This document shows positions 39,034-47,698 of a DNA stretch of 64,000 nucleotides, one piece after another (the stretch's first letter is position 1; each line of letters starts with the position of its first letter). The position numbers and the translations under genes were made by a program. The notes under the pieces were generated by a model, which searched no databases, was not told where the DNA came from, and saw only the letters and a program-made list of their open reading frames with translations. Source of the stretch: Hydrogenophaga sp. 2FB (GTDB lineage Bacteria > Pseudomonadota > Gammaproteobacteria > Burkholderiales > Burkholderiaceae_C); NCBI RefSeq assembly GCF_005503365.1, contig NZ_SCML01000031.1:1-64000 (forward strand), written 5' to 3'.

Positions 39034-39219
39034 ATGAACAAATACGGCCCCAAGGCGTCCGAGAAGGTCGAGAAGACCCTGCACGAAATGAAGGAAGGCA
39101 AGCTCAAGTCCGGCTCGGGCAAGAAGGTGACGAGCCGCAAACAGGCCATTGCGATCGGCCTGTCGGAGGCGCGCGAGGCGGGCGCCAAGGTGCCCAAGCG
39201 TTCTGCGAAGGCGCACTGA
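39034..39219 (+). CDS. DUF6496 mini-protein
   Basis: A 61-residue basic protein, MNKYGPKASEKVEKTLHEMK at the start and TSRKQAIAIGLSEAREAG in the middle, the hallmark of the DUF6496 family of small Lys-rich proteins. AGGAG at 39023-39027 selects ATG 39034 over ATG 39028. Function unknown; members are common beside stress genes. Confidence 0.82.
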   Translation: MNKYGPKASEKVEKTLHEMKEGKLKSGSGKKVTSRKQAIAIGLSEAREAGAKVPKRSAKAH

Positions 39220-39351
39220 CCTCGGCCTGCGCGCCGGGTGGTGCGCGCACGCCAACGGGCACATGCATTGCCCCCGGAAATCCAGATGTCGCCAGCCCTG
39301 ACACGGTGGCGGCATCTGCATCTGTGGACCGATCATTGAAAGGACATTTCC

Positions 39352-40122
39352 ATGAATCAGCAAGGCAACCGGGGTCGCCAACAGGGTGGCTCCCAGCAAG
39401 AGGCCTACAGCCAGCAATCCCGCCAGCAAGGGGGCGGGAACGACCCGTCACGCCAGCCGCGGGGCGACTACGGCGGCAGCGAGCGCGGGTACCCCCCCGG
39501 GGGCAGCGGCGACTGGCGCCGCGAGCAGGACTACCGGGGCGGCTACCGGGACGATCAGGGCATGCAGGCATGGCGCTCGCGCAGCGAACAGGAGCGCTTT
39601 GGCGCCCCGGGTCAACCACGCGATCCGTATGAGAGTGACCAGGGCGAGTCCTATGGCAGCGGGCGGCAACAACACAGCCAGTGGAGCGACTACGGCGACC
39701 AGGGTCGGGAGTATGGCCAGTACGGCTTGCATGACCGCGATGACGCTCGCTATGGCCCGTATGGCCAGGATCAGCGCCGCCCCAGTGCCCTGGACCGGGA
39801 CTACCGCGGCGCCGGCTACGCGGGCCCTGGTGGTTATGGCGGTGGCTATGGCGGCCCGGAGCCCGGCTATGGCCGTGGGCGGTGGAGCAGCGGCCAGCGC
39901 GAGAGCGAGCAGTTCGACCCGGACTACGACCAATGGCGGCGCGAACAGCTCCGGGCGCTGGACGACGACTACAACCAGTGGCGCCAGGACCGCTTCAAGA
40001 AGTTCTCTGAAGAGTTCTCCACCTGGCGCTCCAACCGCGGTCAGCAGCAACAGCAGTCCACCGCGGGCACGAAGACCGAGGCCGGGACCACGCCGGGCAA
40101 GACCCACAAGGACAACAGCTGA
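39352..40122 (+). CDS. Disordered Gln/Gly/Tyr/Arg-rich protein with DYxxWR repeats
   Basis: A 256-residue low-complexity protein. Residues 1-35 are Gln/Gly-rich and prion-like; 35-180 are rich in DYRG, YGQYG and RDD patches; the only ordered-looking part is the C-terminal 60 residues, with three tandem copies of a W-R-centred unit: FDPDYDQWRREQLRALD, DDYNQWRQDRFKKFSEE and FSTWRSNRG. No signal peptide or membrane helix. It sits between a DUF6496 gene and an SDR gene, a common stress neighbourhood. Function unknown; the composition suggests a condensate-forming or desiccation-type protein, as inference. Confidence 0.78.
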   Translation: MNQQGNRGRQQGGSQQEAYSQQSRQQGGGNDPSRQPRGDYGGSERGYPPGGSGDWRREQDYRGGYRDDQGMQAWRSRSEQERFGAPGQPRDPYESDQGESYGSGRQQHSQWSDYGDQGREYGQYGLHDRDDARYGPYGQDQRRPSALDRDYRGAGYAGPGGYGGGYGGPEPGYGRGRWSSGQRESEQFDPDYDQWRREQLRALDDDYNQWRQDRFKKFSEEFSTWRSNRGQQQQQSTAGTKTEAGTTPGKTHKDNS

Positions 40123-40142
40123 CGCCGCGTGCACCGCACCTG

Positions 40143-40170
40143 AAGCCGGGATCCCTCCCGGCTTCTTTTT
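40143..40170 (+). terminator. Intrinsic terminator after the disordered-protein gene
   Basis: AAGCCGGG, 6-nt loop, CCCGGCTT, then C and five T residues, 21 bp after the stop codon and just before the convergent SDR gene's end. Confidence 0.88.
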
Positions 40171-40188
40171 CGTGTGGTGCCGTGCGCG

Positions 40189-41166
40189 TCAGATCGCGCC
40201 CACGCTGCCGGTGACGGGCAGCACGATGCCGGTGATGTAGCCCGAGCAGACCGACGATGCCAGGAACACATAGGCGGGCGAGAGTTCTTCGGGCTGGGCG
40301 GCGCGTTCGAAATCGGTCTTCTGCCCGAATGTCGCCACCTTCTCGGCCGGCAGATCGGTCGGGTTGAGTGGCGTCCACACCGGACCGGGCGCGACCGCAT
40401 TGACGCGGATGCCACGCGGCAGCAGGTTGCTCGCCAGGGATTTGGTGAACGCGTGAATCGCGCCCTTGGTCGCGGCGTAGTCGAGCAGGTGGGCACTGCC
40501 GCGCAGGCCCACCACCGAGCCGGTGTTGATGACGCAGGCGCCTTCCTTCAGGTGGGGCAGGGCGGCACGCGTCATGCGGAAGTAGCCGCCCAGGTTGGTG
40601 TCCCAGGTTTCCTGCAGGCGTTCGTCGTCGATGTCTTCGATGGAATCGGCGTGCTTCTGGAAGGCGGCGTTGTTCACCAGCACGTCCAGCCGGCCAAAGG
40701 TTTTCACGGTGGCGGCGACGGCCTTCTTGCACGAGGCCAGGCTTTTCACGTCGCTCTGCAGCACCAGGCACTGCCGGCCTTCGGCCTCCACGCAGCGCCG
40801 CGTTTCTTCGGCGTCGTCCTGGGACGAGAGGTAGGTGATGGCCACGTCGGCGCCCTCGCGCGCGAACAGAATGGCCACGGCGCGGCCGATGCCCGAATCA
40901 CCCCCGGTGATCAGCGCCGCCTGGCCTTGCAGCTTCCTGCTGCCCAGGTAGTCGGGCGCGAGGAAGCGGGGGCGGAGCTTGAGGTCCGATTCCTGGTCAT
41001 CGACATCCAGGTGCTGCGCGGGCAGCTTCGCGGGCTGGGCGCGAGCACCGGTTTGCGCGGGCGGTTTTCTGGCGTTCGATGCGCCCGATGACTTCTTGTT
41101 CCGGTCAAGACGGTCTTGTTTTTTCTGGATGGCTTTCTGCTTCTCAAGTGTTGCGGTGATGGGCAT
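40189..41166 (-). CDS. SDR-family oxidoreductase with N-terminal extension (YhdF-like)
   Basis: NAD(P)-dependent short-chain dehydrogenase, 325 residues. A basic, disordered extension of about 75 residues (KQKAIQKKQDRLDRNKKSSG) precedes the Rossmann core: cofactor loop ITGGDSGIGRAVA, NNAA motif LVNNAAFQKH, catalytic Ser (NTGSVVGLRG) and YAATKGAIHA with Tyr and Lys. It matches the general-stress SDR group. Substrate unknown. Convergent with the disordered-protein gene. Confidence 0.88.
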   Translation of the reverse strand: MPITATLEKQKAIQKKQDRLDRNKKSSGASNARKPPAQTGARAQPAKLPAQHLDVDDQESDLKLRPRFLAPDYLGSRKLQGQAALITGGDSGIGRAVAILFAREGADVAITYLSSQDDAEETRRCVEAEGRQCLVLQSDVKSLASCKKAVAATVKTFGRLDVLVNNAAFQKHADSIEDIDDERLQETWDTNLGGYFRMTRAALPHLKEGACVINTGSVVGLRGSAHLLDYAATKGAIHAFTKSLASNLLPRGIRVNAVAPGPVWTPLNPTDLPAEKVATFGQKTDFERAAQPEELSPAYVFLASSVCSGYITGIVLPVTGSVGAI

Positions 41167-41242
41167 GGCGCACTCCCGTCAGTGGTCGGACCCCGGTGGG
41201 GCATGGCGCGTGCCAGGGGGTGGAAAGGCGAAGCGAGACGCG

Positions 41243-41983
41243 CTACGAGATCGCCCCACGGTAGATGGCCCCAACCGCCCCCGCTGCCATGAACAGGAAG
41301 AGCGCCTGTCGTGTTGATCGGGGCGTCAGCTTGTGCCGCAGGAACGAGCCCACGGCCAGTCCCAGAATGCAGAAGGGCAGGGCCCACAGCGCGGTCGTCA
41401 GCAGCCTCTCCTGTTGCAGCAAGCCGGCTGTGGCGAACACCGCGGCGCGCACCAGGGCGCTGCAGAAGATGACCGTTGCAATGGTGGTTCTGAACACCTC
41501 GGGGTTCACCAGACGGCGGACGAGATACGTTGTGTAAATCGGCCCGCCGGTACCGAAGAGTGCACTGAACACGCCGCCGACGAGCCCGGCGGGAGCGGCC
41601 CAGATGGGTGGCAGCGCGTCCAGCTCCCGCTGTGACGAGGCCCATGCCCGTCCGATGGCGAACAGCACAAAGGTGCCCAGCCCGATCAGCAGCCATCCCG
41701 AAGAAACGCTCGAGAGCACCGTCGTGCCGATGGCCACGCCCACGAGCATGAACGGCAGCAGCCTGCCGAGTTCCGCGAGCGAGACGCCGCGCGGATTCCT
41801 CAGCACCACGGTGGTCGTTGCCACGATGTCCAGGAGCAGCACCAGCGGGACCGCAAATTGCAGCGGGACCACCTGCACAAGCACAGGCACGGCCACCATC
41901 GCTGCGCCAAATCCCGTCGTCCCGAAGACAGCGTAGGCGACCGCGATCGTGGCGAGAACAAGAGGCAGGCTGTCACCGCTCAT
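41243..41983 (-). CDS. TSUP (TauE/SafE) family permease
   Basis: Inner-membrane protein of 246 residues with about eight helices and the TSUP duplicated motif: FGTTGFGAAMVAVPVLV in the first half, GLVGGVFSALFGTGGPIY in the second. Members export sulfite, sulfoacetate or small carboxylates, or import anions. It is the last of eleven minus-strand genes containing the SDH-like and fumarase-like enzymes, so it may release a by-product of that pathway. This role is inference. Confidence 0.85.
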   Translation of the reverse strand: MSGDSLPLVLATIAVAYAVFGTTGFGAAMVAVPVLVQVVPLQFAVPLVLLLDIVATTTVVLRNPRGVSLAELGRLLPFMLVGVAIGTTVLSSVSSGWLLIGLGTFVLFAIGRAWASSQRELDALPPIWAAPAGLVGGVFSALFGTGGPIYTTYLVRRLVNPEVFRTTIATVIFCSALVRAAVFATAGLLQQERLLTTALWALPFCILGLAVGSFLRHKLTPRSTRQALFLFMAAGAVGAIYRGAIS

Positions 41984-42014
41984 GGACACTCCGGTGGATT
42001 CAGGTGGGGGAAGG

Positions 42015-42036
42015 CCGATCCGCTTGCGCGGATCGG
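42015..42036. terminator. Hairpin between Bug receptor and TSUP genes
   Basis: CCGATCCGC, loop TTGC, GCGGATCGG: perfect 9-bp stem right after the Bug stop codon. No T-run follows on the minus strand, so it more likely stabilises the Bug transcript or weakens read-through into the TSUP gene. Confidence 0.5.
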
Positions 42037-42044
42037 GGCGAGGC

Positions 42045-43103
42045 TCAGTTGGCCTTGATGCCGCGCTTGGCGACCAGCACCTTCCAGCGCGTGGACTCCT
42101 GGGCAATGTCCTTCACGAGCTTTCCTTGTTCCGAGATCGCTGGCGACATGCCTTGTTCGGCCATGTAGCGCTTCATGGTGGGCTGAACGACGGCTTCGCG
42201 CAGGTCGGCATAGGTCTTCCCTGTGATGGCGTTCGACGTGCCCACGGGCGCCATCAAGCCGAACCAGCCGACAAACTCGAAGCCCGGCAACCCCGCCTCG
42301 CTCGCGGTGGGCACATCGGGCAGCAGCGCAGAGCGCTCGGTTCCCGTGACGGCCAGCGCGCGAACGCGGTTGCCCTTGAGCAGCGGCGTGATCGCATTGA
42401 TGTTCGCCACGGCCATCTGCACGACGCCCGCCATCAGATCGGCGTAGGCGGGGCCCTCCCCCTTGTAGGCCACGTGGGTGAGCTGCAGACCGCTGGCATC
42501 GGCAAAGGCTTCGCCGGCCATGTGCACCTGGCTGCCGTTGCCGGCGGAAGCAAAGTTCAGCACGTGCGGATTTGCCTTGCCGTACGCGATGAGTTCCTTC
42601 AGCGTTTTGGCAGGCACGTCGGCGTTGACCGTGACGACCATGGGGCCGTTGGCGACCTTCGAGATGAGCTCGAAGCTGTCGGCGGAGTAGGCGAGCTTTG
42701 AATAGATGAACGGGTTGACGGTGAACATGCTGCCCGATGCGAGGAGCAGTGTGTAGCCGTCCGCCGGTGACTTGGCGACGATTTCGGCACCGAGCGCACC
42801 ACCGGCTCCCGGTCGGTTGTCGACGATCACCGGTTGCTTCCAGAGCTTGCCGAGTTCGACGGCCAGCGCGCGTCCCAGCAGATCGGTCGCACCACCGGCG
42901 GCGAATGGCACGACGATGCGCACCGGTTTGTCCGGCCACGCATTCGCTTGGGCCCACGCTGGCGCGGCGAAGAACGGGGTCGACAGGGCCATCGCGAGAC
43001 AAGTGGCTTGCGTGATGCAGCGTCTGCGATTCGCGCGCTCAAACGGGCGGAGAAATGGACCCGTGCTGGTGGTGTGGGAAGCCGTGGAATTCGGAACGTT
43101 CAT
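42045..43103 (-). CDS. Bug/TctC-family periplasmic solute receptor
   Basis: Second Bug receptor, 352 residues. The polar head of about 35 residues is followed by a signal sequence ending FFAAPAWA before QANAWPDKPVRIVVPFAAGGATDLLGRALA. Also visible: VIVDNRPGAGGALGAEIVA and DVPTASEAGLPGFEFVGWFG. ATG at 43103 follows TGGAGA. The gene is downstream of two LysR genes and presumably feeds the SDH-like/fumarase-like pathway with a carboxylate. Confidence 0.92.
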   Translation of the reverse strand: MNVPNSTASHTTSTGPFLRPFERANRRRCITQATCLAMALSTPFFAAPAWAQANAWPDKPVRIVVPFAAGGATDLLGRALAVELGKLWKQPVIVDNRPGAGGALGAEIVAKSPADGYTLLLASGSMFTVNPFIYSKLAYSADSFELISKVANGPMVVTVNADVPAKTLKELIAYGKANPHVLNFASAGNGSQVHMAGEAFADASGLQLTHVAYKGEGPAYADLMAGVVQMAVANINAITPLLKGNRVRALAVTGTERSALLPDVPTASEAGLPGFEFVGWFGLMAPVGTSNAITGKTYADLREAVVQPTMKRYMAEQGMSPAISEQGKLVKDIAQESTRWKVLVAKRGIKAN

Positions 43104-43293
43104 CGTGTCTCCAATCTGTGTTTCGGTACTCGCGACCACCTGATCGCGCTGACAAACTTTAGGGACTCACGTGCAAATCAAGAAGCGACTAATTCTTGTC
43201 TCAGTGATGAGCAGCGGTCGTCATCTCCTGTCGACAGGCGTGACTTGAACTACCGCGCAACGCAGTACTTTTCTCCCATGAAAATGAGGCCGC

Positions 43294-44187
43294 TTACGCC
43301 GGTCCGAAGAAGCGTTGGAAGGTGCTGTTCATCGCACGCTCGTGATGAACAACGATGTGAAAGGGGCGTGAGATGGCAGGGAGGTCCGTGCACAGCTCGA
43401 CCAGCGCGCCGGTGCGCAATTCCTCGGCGACGAGCAAGCGGGAAAGACAGCTGATGCCAACGCCCAGCACAACGGCCCGGCGGATGGCCTCCGAACTGCC
43501 CAGCACCAGCGGGCACTTCAATGGACCCAGGTGTGGCAGCAGAGCGCTTTGAACGGCATCCCGCGTGCCGGATCCTTCTTCACGGACCAACCACGTGGCG
43601 TCGCGCAGCGTCGCCAGATCGAGTGGCACATGCGGTGGAAATTGCCGCAGGGTGAGTGGGTGGTGGGGCGCGGCCACGACGATCAGCTCATCGTCACGCC
43701 AGTGCGTGAGGACCAGTCCGGGCACGTTGCTCGGACCCTCGACAACACCCACATCCGCCTTGAAATCGGTGATGGCGCGCAGCACCTCTGACGTGTTCCC
43801 GATCTGTATGTCGACACGGGCGCAGGGATGGATGCGGAGGTAGTTTGCGAGCAGGTCCGGGACCAGGTAGTTGCCGACCGTGGAGCTGGCCGCAATCTTG
43901 AAGTGACTCGATGGGTTGGGTCCATCGAAGTCCTGGCTGATGGCGCGCGCTGCCTCCAGCAGGGTCATGGCGCGCACGTTGAGTGCCCGCCCCGATTCGT
44001 TGAGCACGAGCTTCTTGCTGACGCGGTCGAAGAGCTGCAAGCCCAGCGTCAACTCGAGGTCACTGAGCGCTGCACTGGCGGCCGATTGCGAGATGGATAC
44101 GTCGGCGGCTGCGCCGGACGTGGAACCGGTGCGCGCGATCGCTGCAAAGATCTCGAATTGACGCAGTGTGAATCGCAGCGCAGCCAT
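43294..44187 (-). CDS. LysR-family regulator 1 of the dicarboxylate cluster
   Basis: A 297-residue LysR protein of the CysB/YeiE-like group: FTLRQFEIFAAIARTGSTSGAAADVSISQSAASAALSDLE HTH split about residues 6-45, and effector domain with FKIAASSTVGNYLVPDLL and VREEGSGTRDAV, a pattern typical of this subgroup. It lies 6 bp after the second LysR gene and 190 bp before the Bug receptor gene, whose promoter it may control. Confidence 0.88.
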   Translation of the reverse strand: MAALRFTLRQFEIFAAIARTGSTSGAAADVSISQSAASAALSDLELTLGLQLFDRVSKKLVLNESGRALNVRAMTLLEAARAISQDFDGPNPSSHFKIAASSTVGNYLVPDLLANYLRIHPCARVDIQIGNTSEVLRAITDFKADVGVVEGPSNVPGLVLTHWRDDELIVVAAPHHPLTLRQFPPHVPLDLATLRDATWLVREEGSGTRDAVQSALLPHLGPLKCPLVLGSSEAIRRAVVLGVGISCLSRLLVAEELRTGALVELCTDLPAISRPFHIVVHHERAMNSTFQRFFGPA

Positions 44188-44193
44188 GTACCC

Positions 44194-45114
44194 TCATCGA
44201 TTGCGTGCGGGACGCGGTCGGGGTTCTCCCGCCTTCGTGGGCGCGGGCCTGACAGAGACGGCCCGCAGGGCGTCGATCAGGAAACGGGAGAGATGCGCGC
44301 GCGGATTGTTGCGCGGCACCAGGACACCCAGCCGGCGCGTCAGCGGAGGGTTGCCAAACGGAACGGCACGGATGGACGGGGGAAACTCACCCTCAACCGC
44401 TCTTGAGGGAATGATCGAGGAACCGAGGCCGTTGGCGACCATGGCCACCACACCTTCCAGAGTGTCGATCTCCATGACCGATCGCACCGTGATGTCGCGA
44501 CGGACGAGCTCTTGCTGAATCAGATTGCCCACGCGCGCAGAGCGGTTGAACCGGATGTAGGGCGTCTGCTCGAGGATCTCCTGATCCGTGGCTGGGTCGG
44601 TGCTCTGGTGGGTGATCACCATCAGCGACTCATCGATGAAGGGGAAGAACTCGAGGTCTTCGCGCGGCGTGCCGGGCTCCGTGACAATGGCCGCGTCCAG
44701 CTGGCGGTGAAAGACCGCTTGCTCGAGATCGTGGCTCAGTCCGGTGGTCAGGTGGATGTCCACCCGGTGACCCATCTGTTGCATGTGTTTCAGTGCCAGC
44801 GGGAGGACACCGGAAACACAGGTGTGCACCGCGCCCAGCTTCAGCAGACCGCCCGACGCGTCGCGCTTGAGCGATTCGCTCATGCTCTCCCAATGGGCAA
44901 TCAACTCGCGGGCGCGGTGCGTGAGCACCAGGCCAGAGTCCGTCAAAACCGGCGGGCGCCGGCCGCGGTCGAACAGCGAGGTGCCGAGTTCTTCTTCCAG
45001 CCCGCGCATCTGCATGCTCACCGCGGGCAGCGACAGGCCCAGCGCCGCCGCGGCTTCCGCAAAGCTGCCACGGTCGGCGATGGTGATGAGGGTGTAGAGG
45101 GTCTTGACGTCCAT
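44194..45114 (-). CDS. LysR-family regulator 2 of the dicarboxylate cluster
   Basis: A 306-residue LysR protein: TLYTLITIADRGSFAEAAAALGLSLPAVSMQMRGLEEELG split over helix-turn-helix, then a substrate-binding domain with LKLGAVHTCVSGVLPLALK. The C-terminal tail is Arg/Pro-rich. It begins 68 bp after the amidohydrolase gene ends on the same strand, so it could be read from the catabolic operon or from its own promoter in that gap. Two consecutive LysR genes in one orientation is unusual. Confidence 0.86.
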   Translation of the reverse strand: MDVKTLYTLITIADRGSFAEAAAALGLSLPAVSMQMRGLEEELGTSLFDRGRRPPVLTDSGLVLTHRARELIAHWESMSESLKRDASGGLLKLGAVHTCVSGVLPLALKHMQQMGHRVDIHLTTGLSHDLEQAVFHRQLDAAIVTEPGTPREDLEFFPFIDESLMVITHQSTDPATDQEILEQTPYIRFNRSARVGNLIQQELVRRDITVRSVMEIDTLEGVVAMVANGLGSSIIPSRAVEGEFPPSIRAVPFGNPPLTRRLGVLVPRNNPRAHLSRFLIDALRAVSVRPAPTKAGEPRPRPARNR

Positions 45115-45182
45115 GGCGGTCTGCGTGTTTTGTTTCAGCAGCCTTGAGCGTATCGTCTTTGCCCTTGGGTCACGCAGAACGC

Positions 45183-46016
45183 TCAGATGCCCAGCAACTT
45201 CCGGGCGTTTCCGCCCATCACCTTGGCGAGGTGCTCGGGTTTGATCGGCAGGGTCTCGAACCAGTCCTTGTAGTCCTTGACGGGGCAGAACGGGAAGGAG
45301 CTGGCATAGAGCATGCGATCCGAGAGAAAGGTGTCGGCCGCGCTGACGTACTGCTCCCAACCCGGCATGCGCGAGAAGTACATGTCCGGCGACAGGTACA
45401 TGTTGGGACGGCGAAACGCGATGTGCAGGATCTCGGTGACCCAGGGCCATCCGCCATGCGCGACCACCACCTTGAGGTTCGGGAAGTCGGCCAGCACACG
45501 GTCCGTTCGGATGGGATCGGAGTAGCTCAAGTCCGGACCCGCTGTGCCGCCCACCATCATGATCACCGGGACCTTGCGGTCTTCGCAGTGGGCATAGATC
45601 GGGTACAGGCGCCGGTCGTCCGCATACATGGGATTGGGATAGGAGCCCGGCTCGATGTTGATCAGCTTGAAGCCCGCCGCCAGCGCATTGTCGATGGTCT
45701 GGCATGCGCCGACCCGCGACGTGGGATCGATCGATGCCGCGCCAATGAATCGATTCGGGTGCTCCTCGACGATCCGCTGCACGTCCTCATTCGGCACGCT
45801 GCCCAAGGTACCGGCCAGACGGCCCACGACCACCCCGCGGTCGACCTTGGCCTGGTCCATCTCCTGGAGCAGCAGGTCCATGGACTGCTTCTGCGCGGCG
45901 ATGGAAGGTGTGAAGCCGACGGTCCGGGTGAATCCGTCGCGGCGTTCCCCTGCGGAATACATCAGGGTGTCGCGGAACCCGCCAACGGGTGGGCGGATGC
46001 GAAAGTCAATGATCAT
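45183..46016 (-). CDS. Divergent amidohydrolase-family protein without canonical metal ligands
   Basis: TIM-barrel amidohydrolase (PF04909-like, ACMSD/LigI/LigJ relatives), 277 residues from ATG 46016. The usual N-terminal HxH is replaced by Arg: MIIDFRIRPPVGGFRD (R6, R8). The barrel still has VVVAHGGWPWV (one His) and YAHCEDRKVPVIMMVGG, but the C-terminal GSDxP Asp is changed to SSFPF. The fold is clear, the metal centre is doubtful. It is the last gene before the LysR pair and follows the fumarase-like beta gene by 55 bp, so it probably acts on the hydrated product of the pathway. Confidence 0.8.
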   Translation of the reverse strand: MIIDFRIRPPVGGFRDTLMYSAGERRDGFTRTVGFTPSIAAQKQSMDLLLQEMDQAKVDRGVVVGRLAGTLGSVPNEDVQRIVEEHPNRFIGAASIDPTSRVGACQTIDNALAAGFKLINIEPGSYPNPMYADDRRLYPIYAHCEDRKVPVIMMVGGTAGPDLSYSDPIRTDRVLADFPNLKVVVAHGGWPWVTEILHIAFRRPNMYLSPDMYFSRMPGWEQYVSAADTFLSDRMLYASSFPFCPVKDYKDWFETLPIKPEHLAKVMGGNARKLLGI

Positions 46017-46071
46017 GGGAGGGTCCTGCAGGGGCTTGCTGAGTTGCGTGTGAGGGGAGGGCATGCGCGGT

Positions 46072-46758
46072 CTACATCACTTCGTTGCGGCGGTCATCCG
46101 TCTCGCCATACCGGTGCAGCGCGGGTGGCTTGAGGCCGGCATACAGCTTTTCGATCCCGGCGTTGATCACCTCGCCGTGTTGCGCGAACAGCGAGTTGCC
46201 CTGCAGGTCGCTCTCGACAATGAACGGCCCGAAGTTCTCGACCTCGAACACCCACATCGCCTGCGCGATGCCCAGCTCGTCCAGCCAGAACACGTCGCGC
46301 ACGCGCTTGATGCCGCGGCCCAGCAAGGCACCCGTTCCATACCCCACGGTGGTGAGGTAGATGGCGCCGTTGGGCGCCAGGATCTTCTTGTAGTCCTCCG
46401 CCGGCATGCCGCCCTTGCCGATCAGGATGCGTGCGCCGGTGCGCTCGAGCCAACCCGGAATCCACTTCGAGAAGCGGAAGCTGGCGGTGGCGGTCACGGC
46501 GCCGACGTTGTAGCCACCCTCGTCGTTGGGCGCGGCCGCGGGCGAGCAATGGAAGTTGACGTTGCTGATGGACCTCAGATCCAGCGGCAGGGGCACGCCG
46601 TTCTCGAGCACCTTCTTGTAGACACCTTCTCGCGCCGTGTAGACCACGCCGGTGAGGTAGACCGCGGAGCCCAGCTCGAGCCTGGAGATGTCCTCCGTCG
46701 TCGCGGGCAGGTTGAGATGAAACACCTTGATGTCATCGGCTTCGTTGTTGTCTACCAT
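46072..46758 (-). CDS. Class I fumarase / L-tartrate dehydratase beta-like subunit
   Basis: Beta (C-terminal) half of a two-subunit iron-sulfur hydro-lyase, 228 residues, containing LNLPATTEDISRLELGSAVYLTG, HCSPAAAPNDEGGYNVGAVTATAS and ILIGKGGMPAEDYKKIL. It overlaps the alpha gene by 7 bp. Class I enzymes of this kind act on fumarate, tartrate or mesaconate; substrate cannot be told here. Confidence 0.9.
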   Translation of the reverse strand: MVDNNEADDIKVFHLNLPATTEDISRLELGSAVYLTGVVYTAREGVYKKVLENGVPLPLDLRSISNVNFHCSPAAAPNDEGGYNVGAVTATASFRFSKWIPGWLERTGARILIGKGGMPAEDYKKILAPNGAIYLTTVGYGTGALLGRGIKRVRDVFWLDELGIAQAMWVFEVENFGPFIVESDLQGNSLFAQHGEVINAGIEKLYAGLKPPALHRYGETDDRRNEVM

Positions 46759-47687
46759 TCGACTGTCTCCCGACGCATGTAAGGGGTGAACCACAGAGGA
46801 TCCGTGCGGTATTCGATCTCGCCGTTCGGATGGATGCGCGCCGTGGCGCGGCGTGACGAGAGGCAGAACGTGTGGATGCTGATCGGCATGCCTCCCGTGT
46901 GCGTGTAGCCGACCTCGATGTGGCAGTCGACCACCATGGAGGAACCGACGAAGCCCATGGCGCCCATGCCGATCGAGTTGCCCAGCTGCTTGAGCTCCAG
47001 CTCCAGCGCGGCGATCTTCGGATCGGGATTGCGGTCGCCGACCACGCGCAGGCAGGCAGCTTGTTTGCCGAGCTGCATGCAGGTGTCTTTCGAGCCGCCG
47101 AGACCGATGCCGACGATCGCGGGCTGGCAGGCCAGGCCGCGTTTGCCGAAGGCGATCAGGGTGTCGAGCACGAAGCGCTTGATGCCGTCGATGCCATCGC
47201 CCGGAAACAGCATGCGGTAGTCGGTGCCGAACAAGCCACCCTTGTGAACGGTGGTGATGTCGATCCAGTTGGCGTCGGGCTCGAACGAATACTCGATCTC
47301 GGGCGCGTTGATGCCGACGTTGTTGTTGTGGTCCGTGCGCCAGAGGGGATGTACCCGGTTCGGGCGCAAGGGCACCAGTTGCGTCGCATCGGACGTGGCC
47401 TTGCGCAGTGCGCGTTCGACGGCGACGAATCCCGATTCCACCGAGGCTTCGTTGCCGACCTTGACGTAGTACCGCGGCAGGCCGGTGTCCGCGCACATGG
47501 GACGCCGATCTTCATCGGCCGCCTCCCAGTTGTCCTGCATGGCGTGGATGACGAAGCGCGGCAGTTTGCCGGTCTCCTTCTTCTGCGCTTCCTTGATGCC
47601 GTTCTTGTAGTCGACCGGGATCTCGATCGCGGCGCGCCGCATGATCTCCAGTGCGGCTTCGCCGACTTTGTGGATGGGTATCTTCAT
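46752..47687 (-). CDS. Class I fumarase / L-tartrate dehydratase alpha-like subunit
   Basis: Alpha half, 311 residues. The three Cys ligands of the labile [4Fe-4S] cluster are in place: Cys65 (MCADTG), Cys203 (GSKDTCMQLGKQA) and Cys255 (VVDCHIEVGYTHTGG). The stop overlaps the beta start. It follows the flavoprotein gene by 11 bp, so a flavoprotein-generated double bond is likely hydrated by this enzyme. Confidence 0.92.
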   Translation of the reverse strand: MKIPIHKVGEAALEIMRRAAIEIPVDYKNGIKEAQKKETGKLPRFVIHAMQDNWEAADEDRRPMCADTGLPRYYVKVGNEASVESGFVAVERALRKATSDATQLVPLRPNRVHPLWRTDHNNNVGINAPEIEYSFEPDANWIDITTVHKGGLFGTDYRMLFPGDGIDGIKRFVLDTLIAFGKRGLACQPAIVGIGLGGSKDTCMQLGKQAACLRVVGDRNPDPKIAALELELKQLGNSIGMGAMGFVGSSMVVDCHIEVGYTHTGGMPISIHTFCLSSRRATARIHPNGEIEYRTDPLWFTPYMRRETVEW

Positions 47688-47698
47688 CGTGTGAATCC

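Noticed and set aside
44187..44194. Fusion of the two adjacent LysR genes
   Set aside because: They are in different frames with separate starts and stops, 6 bp apart; each has a full LysR architecture.
46072..47687. Assigning the hydro-lyase firmly as L-tartrate dehydratase
   Set aside because: Fumarase, tartrate dehydratase and mesaconase share these motifs; nothing visible separates them here.
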